From: Rhodobacter sp.
GTDB lineage: Bacteria > Pseudomonadota > Alphaproteobacteria > Rhodobacterales > Rhodobacteraceae
Direction of reading: 5' to 3'
NCBI GenBank assembly: GCA_027490955.1
Contig: JAIXXB010000006.1
Location: forward strand, 88,051 to 152,050
DNA length: 64,000 bases
Each line of letters opens with the position of its first letter. The stretch's first letter is position 1. Below the pieces are notes generated by a model that searched no databases, was not told where the DNA came from, and worked only from the letters and a program-made list of their open reading frames with translations. Both the position numbers and the translations under genes were made by a program. Below are positions 16,460 to 23,193 of this stretch, in pieces.

Positions 16460-17968
16460 ATGAACGAAGTTGCCACGCTGCGCCCTGTTCTTCCCCCCGC
16501 GCCAGAGGCCGCGCAGACCGATGTTTTGCCGCAAAACATCGAGGCCGAACAGCAGCTTTTGGGCGCGATTTTGACCAATAACGATGTGTATGATCGCATC
16601 AGCAGCCTTGTGAAACCTGAACATTTCTTTGACCCTGTCCACCAGCGCATTTTTGAACGCGCCGCCGCGCGCATTCAAAAGAACGCCATTGTCAGCCCTG
16701 TCACCCTAAAACCCTTTTTCGAAGAAGATGAGGGTTTGAAAGAACTTGGCGGCCCGTCTTACTTGGTGCGTCTGGCGGGGGCTGCGATTTCGGCCTATGC
16801 GGCGCGCGATTATGCGCAGATGATCTATGATCTGGCGGTGCGGCGCGAATTGATTGCGCTGGGCCGCGATATCGCCGCCAAGGCGGGCAAGATCGAAGTG
16901 GACAGCGAGCCGAAAGAACAAATCATCGAGGCCGAGCAGCGCCTGTATAAGCTGGGCGAACAGGGCGTGGCCGAGCGCGGCTTTCAATCCTTTCTCAAGG
17001 CCGTCACGCAGGCGGTGGATGTGGCCAATGCCGCCTATCAGCGCGATGGCGGGCTTGCGGGCATCTCTACGGGTTTGATCGATTTGGACAAGAAATTGGG
17101 CGGGCTGCACCCATCGGATTTGCTGATCCTTGCAGGCCGCCCGTCTATGGGCAAAACCTCGCTGGCGACCAACATCGCCTTTAACATTGCCAAGGCGCAT
17201 CGGCGCGGCGTGTTGCCCAATGGCGATCAGGGCAGTGTGCAAGGCGGGGTGGTCGGCTTTTTCAGTTTGGAAATGAGCGCCGAGCAATTGGCCGCGCGTA
17301 TCCTGTCCGAAGCTGCCGAAATCCCGTCCGAACAGATCAGGCGCGGCGATATGACCGAAGGCGAGTTTCGCCGCTTTGTCGAGGCGGCAAAATCGCTGGA
17401 AACCTGCCCGCTGTTCATCGACGACACCCCTGCCCTGCCCATTTCGCAAGTTGCCGCGCGCGCGCGCAGGCTGAAGCGGACGCATGGGCTGGACGTGCTG
17501 ATCATCGACTATTTGCAACTGCTAAAGGGATCCAGCAAAGACAACCGCGTGCAGGAAGTGTCCGAAATCACCCAAGGGCTAAAGGCGATTGCAAAGGAAT
17601 TAAACATTCCCGTAGTGGCCCTGTCGCAGCTGTCGCGCCAAGTGGAAAGTCGCGAAGATAAACGCCCGCAACTGTCAGACCTGCGCGAATCAGGCTCGAT
17701 CGAACAAGACGCCGATGTGGTGATGTTTGTGTACCGCGATGAATATTACAAAGAGCGCGAAAAGCCCGGGGATCACGAATTGGAAAAAATGGCGCAGTGG
17801 CAGGCCGTGATGGAACAGGTGCATGGCAAGGCCGAGGTGATTATCGGCAAGCAGCGCCACGGGCCGATTGGGTCGGTTGAACTGGCCTTCGAAGGGCAGT
17901 TTACCCGATTTTCCAACCTTGCCAAAGCATGGCAGGGCGGCGGCACAAGCAAAGACGTGGGGTTTTGA
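16460..17968 (+). CDS. dnaB: Replicative DNA helicase
   Basis: The hexameric 5'-3' helicase that drives the replication fork. The 502-residue protein has the N-terminal DnaB domain opening LPQNIEAEQQLLGAIL, then the RecA-like motor with Walker A GRPSMGKTSLA at about residue 232, Walker B LDVLIIDYLQLL and the sensor stretch VVALSQLSRQVE. SGSIEQDADVVMFVYRDEYY is near-invariant. GAGGA precedes the ATG. The last base of its stop is shared with the start of the next gene (TGATG). Confidence 0.97.
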   Translation: MNEVATLRPVLPPAPEAAQTDVLPQNIEAEQQLLGAILTNNDVYDRISSLVKPEHFFDPVHQRIFERAAARIQKNAIVSPVTLKPFFEEDEGLKELGGPSYLVRLAGAAISAYAARDYAQMIYDLAVRRELIALGRDIAAKAGKIEVDSEPKEQIIEAEQRLYKLGEQGVAERGFQSFLKAVTQAVDVANAAYQRDGGLAGISTGLIDLDKKLGGLHPSDLLILAGRPSMGKTSLATNIAFNIAKAHRRGVLPNGDQGSVQGGVVGFFSLEMSAEQLAARILSEAAEIPSEQIRRGDMTEGEFRRFVEAAKSLETCPLFIDDTPALPISQVAARARRLKRTHGLDVLIIDYLQLLKGSSKDNRVQEVSEITQGLKAIAKELNIPVVALSQLSRQVESREDKRPQLSDLRESGSIEQDADVVMFVYRDEYYKEREKPGDHELEKMAQWQAVMEQVHGKAEVIIGKQRHGPIGSVELAFEGQFTRFSNLAKAWQGGGTSKDVGF

Positions 17969-18759
17969 TGCGGTCTTATTCCTTTACACATGCTATCACG
18001 CGCCTGCCTGCGCCCAGCATTTTGGACGGGCTGCGCGCTGTGGACACAGGCGCGCCAGATTTGGCGCGCATGATGCAGCATCACGCCGATTATTCAAAGG
18101 CTTTGGCCGAAACAGGGGCAAAGGTTATTCAATTGCCCGCCCTGCCCGCCTATCCTGACAGTGTTTTTGTCGAAGATACCGCGCTGTGCCTGCCCGAAGG
18201 CGCAGTGATCATGCGCCCCGGCGCTCCCAGCCGTTTGGGCGAGGCGGGCGAAATGGCCCCGCATCTGGCGCAGCTTTACCCAAATCTGCACCACATCACA
18301 GGCGCAGATAGTTTTATCGAGGCGGGCGATATCTTGATGTGCGAGGGCGAGGTGCTGGTTGGCAGATCGGCGCGCACCAACGGCGCGGGCATAGCCGAAC
18401 TTGCGGGGATTTTGGCGCAGTGGGGCATCAAAACCCGTGAAGTGTTTACCCCCGCGGGCGTTTTGCATTTTAAAACCGATTGCAGCCTGATGGATGCGGA
18501 AACCATCCTTGCCACGCCGCGCCTTGCGGCATCGGGCTGCTTTGATGGCTATCGCGTGATCCACACAGGCGATGGCGAAGAGGCGGCGGCCAATGCCATT
18601 CGCTTTAACAATCTGGTGCTGATGGCGGCAGGTTTTCCGCGCACGCGCGATGCGCTGCTGCGCGCAGGATATGAGCTGCGCGAGATTGGCAACAGCGAAT
18701 GCGCCAAACTTGATGGCGGCATGTCCTGCCTGTCCTTGCGCTTTACCCCGCCAAGCTGA
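17968..18759 (+). CDS. Dimethylarginine dimethylaminohydrolase (DDAH)-like protein
   Basis: A 263-residue amidinotransferase-fold enzyme. DDAH cuts asymmetric methylarginines to citrulline and methylamines. Substrate-pocket residues are visible in SVFVEDTALCLP, the catalytic His in LHFKTDCSLMD and the catalytic Cys in KLDGGMSCLSLRF. An arginine deiminase is longer, so DDAH is preferred. Start at 17968, sharing a base with the dnaB stop; the track's 17929 lies inside dnaB. It is probably translated with dnaB, although the functions are unrelated. Confidence 0.85.
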   Translation: MRSYSFTHAITRLPAPSILDGLRAVDTGAPDLARMMQHHADYSKALAETGAKVIQLPALPAYPDSVFVEDTALCLPEGAVIMRPGAPSRLGEAGEMAPHLAQLYPNLHHITGADSFIEAGDILMCEGEVLVGRSARTNGAGIAELAGILAQWGIKTREVFTPAGVLHFKTDCSLMDAETILATPRLAASGCFDGYRVIHTGDGEEAAANAIRFNNLVLMAAGFPRTRDALLRAGYELREIGNSECAKLDGGMSCLSLRFTPPS

Positions 18760-18792
18760 TCGGGCATAAGGGGAAAAAGCCTTAGGTTGTTC

Positions 18793-19806
18793 ATGCCCGC
18801 CAGCGCAAAAAAAGCCCCCAAAAAACCGCCCCCCTTTAACATCATCGCCGTGGCCCAAGCGGGCAGGCTGGGCTATGAGGCGGCGCTGCTGCTGGCCAGC
18901 CTGAGGGCCAACAGCCCAAGTTTTCAAGGCCGCGTCTTACTGGCCGAACCCTTGCCAGGGCGGCTGTGGCCGCGCGATCCGCGCATTCCAAACGGCCCGC
19001 TGCGCGAGGCGCTGCTGGCCATGGGGGCCGAATTTATCCCCTTTGAAACACAGGAATTCGGCGCGCCCTATGCGATTGGCAACAAAATAGAATGCCTCGC
19101 CGCCATGCCCGATGCGCCATTTTTGTTTTTGGACACAGACACGCTGATCACAGGCGATTTGGGCACTGTCGGGTTTGATTTTGCGCGCCCCTCCGCATCG
19201 ATGCGGCGCGAAGGAACATGGCCCATTATCGAACTTTATGGCCCAAGCTATCACCAAACATGGAAATCGCTGTATGATTTGATGGGGCTGGATATCACCC
19301 CCACAATCGACACTTCACAGCCAGATGAATATTGGCAGCGCTATATGTATTTCAACGCTGGCTGGTTTTTTGGCGCTTCGGCCCCCGAATTTGGACGGCG
19401 GTTTTTGCACACCGCTTGCACGATCCGCGACCGCACCCCAGCCGAAGTGGTGATCCAAGAGCTTTATCCATGGCTGGATCAAATCGCCCTGCCATTGGTC
19501 ATCCACAGTTTGGGCGGCGGGCGGCCAGATGCGGCGCTGGCAGGGCTGGATGGCGATGTCACCTGCCATTACCGCCTTTTGCCCCTGCTTTACGCGCGCG
19601 AATCCGACGCCGCAGTCGCAGCATTAGAGGCCGCCGCCCTGCGCGACGACCTGCGCCCCATTCTGCGCGATTACGCGCCTGTTAAAATGATGGTCTATCA
19701 AAACAAAGGCCGCAAAGCCCGCGCCCTGTTCGACCGCGCCCGCCTGCCGCGCCGCGAACAGGCAATTCGCAAACTGCTTAAGGCCGAGGGCCTGTGGCTG
19801 CGCTGA
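18793..19806 (+). CDS. Putative glycosyltransferase-like protein with DxD motif
   Basis: A 337-residue protein that I do not recognise firmly. It has no signal peptide. It opens KKPPPFNIIAVAQAGRLGYEA and contains LFLDTDTLITGDL near residue 115, the DxD-plus-hydrophobic pattern of nucleotide-sugar-dependent glycosyltransferases. MYFNAGWFFG later resembles the 'FNSG' block of GT8-type enzymes. The C-terminus is basic and helical. Start at the ATG 18793; a TTG lies six bases upstream. It sits 33 bp after the DDAH gene in the same direction. Confidence 0.6.
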   Translation: MPASAKKAPKKPPPFNIIAVAQAGRLGYEAALLLASLRANSPSFQGRVLLAEPLPGRLWPRDPRIPNGPLREALLAMGAEFIPFETQEFGAPYAIGNKIECLAAMPDAPFLFLDTDTLITGDLGTVGFDFARPSASMRREGTWPIIELYGPSYHQTWKSLYDLMGLDITPTIDTSQPDEYWQRYMYFNAGWFFGASAPEFGRRFLHTACTIRDRTPAEVVIQELYPWLDQIALPLVIHSLGGGRPDAALAGLDGDVTCHYRLLPLLYARESDAAVAALEAAALRDDLRPILRDYAPVKMMVYQNKGRKARALFDRARLPRREQAIRKLLKAEGLWLR

Positions 19807-19824
19807 ACAGGCGGGCTTGCCCTT

Positions 19825-20415
19825 TCAGGCCCATAGAACAGGCAGCATCGAGGCGATCAAAAGCGCGGCCATTGTCCAGTTGAACAGGCGCAAGCGCACA
19901 GGGTTTTGCAAAAGCACGCGCAGACCTTCGCCCATGGCGCACCACAGCGACACCGAGGGCAGATTGACCGCGGCAAAAACAGCGCCCACTGTGACGATGG
20001 CGGCCAAACTACCATCCCCGCCGTAAACTGTGGCCGCGGTGATGGACATGGCGATGGCCTTGGGGTTGACCCATTGAAACGCCGCCGCCTGAAAAAATGT
20101 CAGCGGCGCAGCACCCACTTTGCCCCGTGCAGGGGCCGCCGAATTTGCGATTTTCCACGCCAGCCACAGCACATAGGCCAGCGAGGCCACCTTTAGCGCC
20201 AGCATCACCCGCGGCTCGGCATGCAGCGCAGCCGCAAGGCCCAGCCCCATCACCACCACCATAAAGGAATGGCCCGCGCTAATGCCCAGCATATGGGGCA
20301 AACTGCGCCGCAGCCCGAAATTCGCCCCCGATGCCAGCAGCATCATATTATTCGGCCCCGGCGTCGCGCTGGTGGCAAAGGCATAGGCAATCAGGGGCAG
20401 AAATGTATGTTCCAT
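19825..20415 (-). CDS. LysE/RhtB family amino acid exporter
   Basis: A 196-residue inner-membrane protein with about six spans, of the LysE/RhtB group that exports amino acids or homoserine derivatives. The N-terminus FATSATPGPNNMMLLASGANFG holds the family's PGPN motif. QWVNPKA is the conserved second motif. It is divergent from an Lrp/AsnC regulator, the usual arrangement when the regulator controls the exporter. The ATG at 20415 is preferred; a GTG at 20430 is possible. No good ribosome-binding site is seen. Confidence 0.88.
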   Translation of the reverse strand: MEHTFLPLIAYAFATSATPGPNNMMLLASGANFGLRRSLPHMLGISAGHSFMVVVMGLGLAAALHAEPRVMLALKVASLAYVLWLAWKIANSAAPARGKVGAAPLTFFQAAAFQWVNPKAIAMSITAATVYGGDGSLAAIVTVGAVFAAVNLPSVSLWCAMGEGLRVLLQNPVRLRLFNWTMAALLIASMLPVLWA

Positions 20416-20421
20416 AAGGCA

Positions 20422-20435
20422 GTATTGCACAATAC
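20422..20435. promoter_or_regulatory. Operator candidate between lysE-like and lrp-like genes
   Basis: GTATTG-CA-CAATAC, 6-bp perfect arms around two bases, in the short divergent gap. Lrp-type regulators bind imperfect palindromes here, so it is a likely autoregulatory/exporter operator. Its overlap with the alternative GTG supports the ATG at 20415. Confidence 0.45.
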
Positions 20436-20485
20436 CGCGAAATTACATTGCAAACATGCGAATTTTGGCGAAAAATATGCAACAA

Positions 20486-20938
20486 ATGACGAAGATCGAC
20501 GAAATAGACCACAAAATATTGCGCGCGCTGTCTGCCGATGCGCGGCAATCAAACTTGCATTTGGCCGAAAAGGTTGGCCTTTCGCCCAGTGCCTGCCTGC
20601 GCCGTGTGCAAGAACTTGAACGCCGCGGCATCATCAGAGGCTACCGCGCCGTGATTGACCCTGCCAAACTGGGGCTTGGATTTCTGGCCTATGTCACAGT
20701 GGGCCTGAACAGCCACACCAAATCCGCGCAAGAGGCTTTTGAACGCGCTATGGCGCGCGCAGCCTCTGTCGTGGAATGCCACAACATCACAGGCACTGTG
20801 GAATATCTTTTGCGCGTGGAAACCCCAGATCTGGCCGCCTACAAACATTTCCACACCGAGATTTTGGGAGTGCTGCCGCAGGTCAATGCGATCACCTCTT
20901 TTGTGGTGATGGGCAGCCCCAAGGATATGCGCGCCTGA
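20486..20938 (+). CDS. Lrp/AsnC family transcriptional regulator
   Basis: A 150-residue regulator with an N-terminal helix-turn-helix (IDEIDHKILRALSADARQS ... LSPSACLRRVQELE) and a C-terminal RAM ligand-binding domain (VVECHNITGTVEYLLRVET). The family senses amino acids and often controls a divergent LysE-type exporter, as here. Starts at 20456 and 20477 are in frame; 20486 (MTKIDEIDHKI) matches the usual beginning of relatives. Confidence 0.9.
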   Translation: MTKIDEIDHKILRALSADARQSNLHLAEKVGLSPSACLRRVQELERRGIIRGYRAVIDPAKLGLGFLAYVTVGLNSHTKSAQEAFERAMARAASVVECHNITGTVEYLLRVETPDLAAYKHFHTEILGVLPQVNAITSFVVMGSPKDMRA

Positions 20939-21016
20939 ACGCCCATGCGCGTCAATCCATCTTGCCGCATGGGCTGATCACCCCTAGCTTGGCGTCAGGT
21001 TCATCAGGAGGCTGCC

Positions 21017-22297
21017 ATGACTCACCAATTTGATACCCTAGCCATTCACGCAGGCACTGCGCCCGATCCTGCCACAGGCGCGCGGCAGGTGCCTATCTAT
21101 CAGACCACCGCCTATGTGTTTCGCGATGCCGATCACGCGGCGAAACTGTTTAATCTGCAAGAGGTTGGCTATATCTATTCGCGCCTGACCAACCCGACCA
21201 TTTCGGCCCTTGCCAATCGCGTCTGCGCGCTGGAAGGCGGGGCGGGGGCGATTTGCTGCTCGTCTGGTCATGCCGCGCAAATCATGGCGCTGTTTCCCAT
21301 CATGGCGCCGGGGCGCAATATCGTGGCCTCGACCCGCCTGTATGGCGGCACGATTCAACAGTTTTCCAACACGATCCGCAAATTCGGCTGGTCAGCTAAG
21401 TTTGTCGATTTTGATGACCCCAAGGCGATTGAAGCGGCGATAGATGCGGACACGCGCGCGATTTTCTGCGAAACCATCTGCAATCCGGGCGGCGCGATTT
21501 CGGATTTGGACGCCATCGCCCGCGTGGCCGATATGGCGGGCCTTCCGCTGATTGTCGATAATACCACCGCCACACCCTATCTGTGCCGCCCCATTGAACA
21601 TGGCGCGACTTTGGTGGTGCATTCGGCCACCAAATACCTGACGGGCAATGGCACTGTCACGGGCGGGGTCGTGGTGGATAGTGGCAAGTTTAACTGGTCA
21701 GCGTCCGATAAATTCCCCAGCCTATCGCAGCCAGAGCCTGCTTATCATGGGCTGGTCTTTCATCCCACGCTTGGGGGCATGGCCTTTACCTTCCATTCCA
21801 TCGCCATTGGCCTGCGCGATTTGGGCATGACGATGAACCCACAAGGCGCGCATTACACGCTGATGGGGATTGAAACCCTATCTCTGCGCATGCAGCGCCA
21901 TGTGGAAAACGCGCAGATGGTGGCCGAATGGCTGGAAAAAGATGCGCGGGTGGAAAAGGTCACCTATCCCGGACTTGCCAGCAGCCCCTACCATGCGCTG
22001 GCGCGAAAAATCACGCCCAATGGCGCAGGGGCGCTGTTTACGGTGGCGGTCAAAGGCGGCTATGATGCCTGCGTGAAACTGGTGGACAGTGTAAAGCTGT
22101 TCAGCCATGTCGCCAATCTTGGTGATACGCGCAGCCTGATCATTCACCCCGCCTCGACCACGCATCGCCAATTGTCGCAAGAGGCGCAAATCGCCGCTGG
22201 GGCCGCGCCCAATGTCATCCGCCTGTCGATTGGGATCGAAGATGTGCGCGATATCATTGCCGATTTGGATCAGGCGCTGACGGCGGCCACGCATTAG
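21017..22297 (+). CDS. metY: O-acetylhomoserine sulfhydrylase (aminocarboxypropyltransferase)
   Basis: A PLP enzyme that makes homocysteine from O-acetylhomoserine and sulfide, so it can use the sulfide made by the cys genes at the window start. The 426-residue length and the opening FDTLAIHAG fit MetY. The PLP lysine lies in VVHSATKYLTGNGT, and YSRLTNPT and the SGHAAQIMAL loop are the family's cofactor-contact regions. CAGGAGG precedes the ATG. A hairpin follows the stop. Confidence 0.92.
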   Translation: MTHQFDTLAIHAGTAPDPATGARQVPIYQTTAYVFRDADHAAKLFNLQEVGYIYSRLTNPTISALANRVCALEGGAGAICCSSGHAAQIMALFPIMAPGRNIVASTRLYGGTIQQFSNTIRKFGWSAKFVDFDDPKAIEAAIDADTRAIFCETICNPGGAISDLDAIARVADMAGLPLIVDNTTATPYLCRPIEHGATLVVHSATKYLTGNGTVTGGVVVDSGKFNWSASDKFPSLSQPEPAYHGLVFHPTLGGMAFTFHSIAIGLRDLGMTMNPQGAHYTLMGIETLSLRMQRHVENAQMVAEWLEKDARVEKVTYPGLASSPYHALARKITPNGAGALFTVAVKGGYDACVKLVDSVKLFSHVANLGDTRSLIIHPASTTHRQLSQEAQIAAGAAPNVIRLSIGIEDVRDIIADLDQALTAATH

Positions 22298-22303
22298 CAA
22301 ATC

Positions 22304-22325
22304 GGGGGCGGTTTGCGCCGCCCCC
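22304..22325. terminator. Bidirectional terminator between metY and SIMPL gene
   Basis: GGGGGCGG-TTTGCG-CCGCCCCC, 8-bp perfect arms between convergent stops. It ends near CCCCCTTT. Confidence 0.75.
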
Positions 22326-22333
22326 AACCCCCT

Positions 22334-23026
22334 TTACTGAACGATTTCAAACACAACAGTCACTTGTGCGGAAATGCCAATCTCGCCCGCAGCAATGGGC
22401 ACGGCGGCCTCGTCCATCGCGGCTTTTAGCATGGGCATGGGGCTGACATAGCCGCCGTTTTCGCTGATCGAGACGATCTTGCCCAGACTTGCCCCCGCCG
22501 CGGTCACCATTTCGCGCGCTTTGGCCGTTGCATCCTTGATCGCCGATTGCCGCGCCTGCGATTGGGCGGATTTTGGATCTGACTGCTCAAAGCTCAGCCC
22601 ATTGAGCGCATTGGCCCCGTCTTTGACCGCCGCATCCACAACGCTGCCCAAAATCGACAAATCCCGCACCCGCACAGTCAGCATATTGCTGGCAGAATAG
22701 CCGCGAATTTCGGGGGTTTGCATCGACTCGTCCTGCACCCAATTGGGCTGCAATTGCAGATTAGAGGTCTGCAGATCGCGCGGCGCGATGCCCGCAGCTG
22801 CCAGCCTATCCATCACCGCCTGCATGGCGGCATTGTTTTGCGTCATCGCCTCGCCCGCGCTTTGCGCCTGCGTGGTCACACCCAAAGACAGGCTGGCCAT
22901 ATCGGGGGCCGCAGAAACTGTGGCCTCGCCCGTTACAGTGATGATACCTGCCTCTTCGGCCCAAACAGGGCTGCTGGTTGCGCCAAGGCACAGAATGATC
23001 GCCGCCGATGTCAAAAAATTGCGCAT
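22334..23026 (-). CDS. SIMPL domain (DUF541) periplasmic protein
   Basis: A 230-residue exported protein with a signal peptide ending at about SSPVWA. The mature part opens IITVTGEATVSAAPDMASLSLGV, the standard SIMPL/DUF541 beginning. The middle DLQTSNLQLQPNW and the C-terminal KIVSISENGG are also typical. Family members (for example BP26/YggE) form channel-like oligomers and are linked to oxidative stress resistance; the function here is unknown. Confidence 0.88.
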   Translation of the reverse strand: MRNFLTSAAIILCLGATSSPVWAEEAGIITVTGEATVSAAPDMASLSLGVTTQAQSAGEAMTQNNAAMQAVMDRLAAAGIAPRDLQTSNLQLQPNWVQDESMQTPEIRGYSASNMLTVRVRDLSILGSVVDAAVKDGANALNGLSFEQSDPKSAQSQARQSAIKDATAKAREMVTAAGASLGKIVSISENGGYVSPMPMLKAAMDEAAVPIAAGEIGISAQVTVVFEIVQ

Positions 23027-23193
23027 GTGTTTTCCCTAAATCAAACAACTCATAAGAGTAATGCCTATTTATGCGGGCTGTTTCTAGGGTTTTGCTTGCC
23101 CTTTTCGCGCATTTAGGCGAAAAGCTGCTACAAACAAAAAGAACAGACGCGCGGGCGTTTAACGCAGGGCGTGAATTGTGTTAGGCAGGCGCG

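Noticed and set aside
20939-21016. Possible SAM-type riboswitch before metY
   Set aside because: A weak CTGAT...ATCAG pairing is visible, but I could not fit the conserved core of SAM-II, SAM-V or SAM/SAH riboswitches. A covariance-model search would decide.
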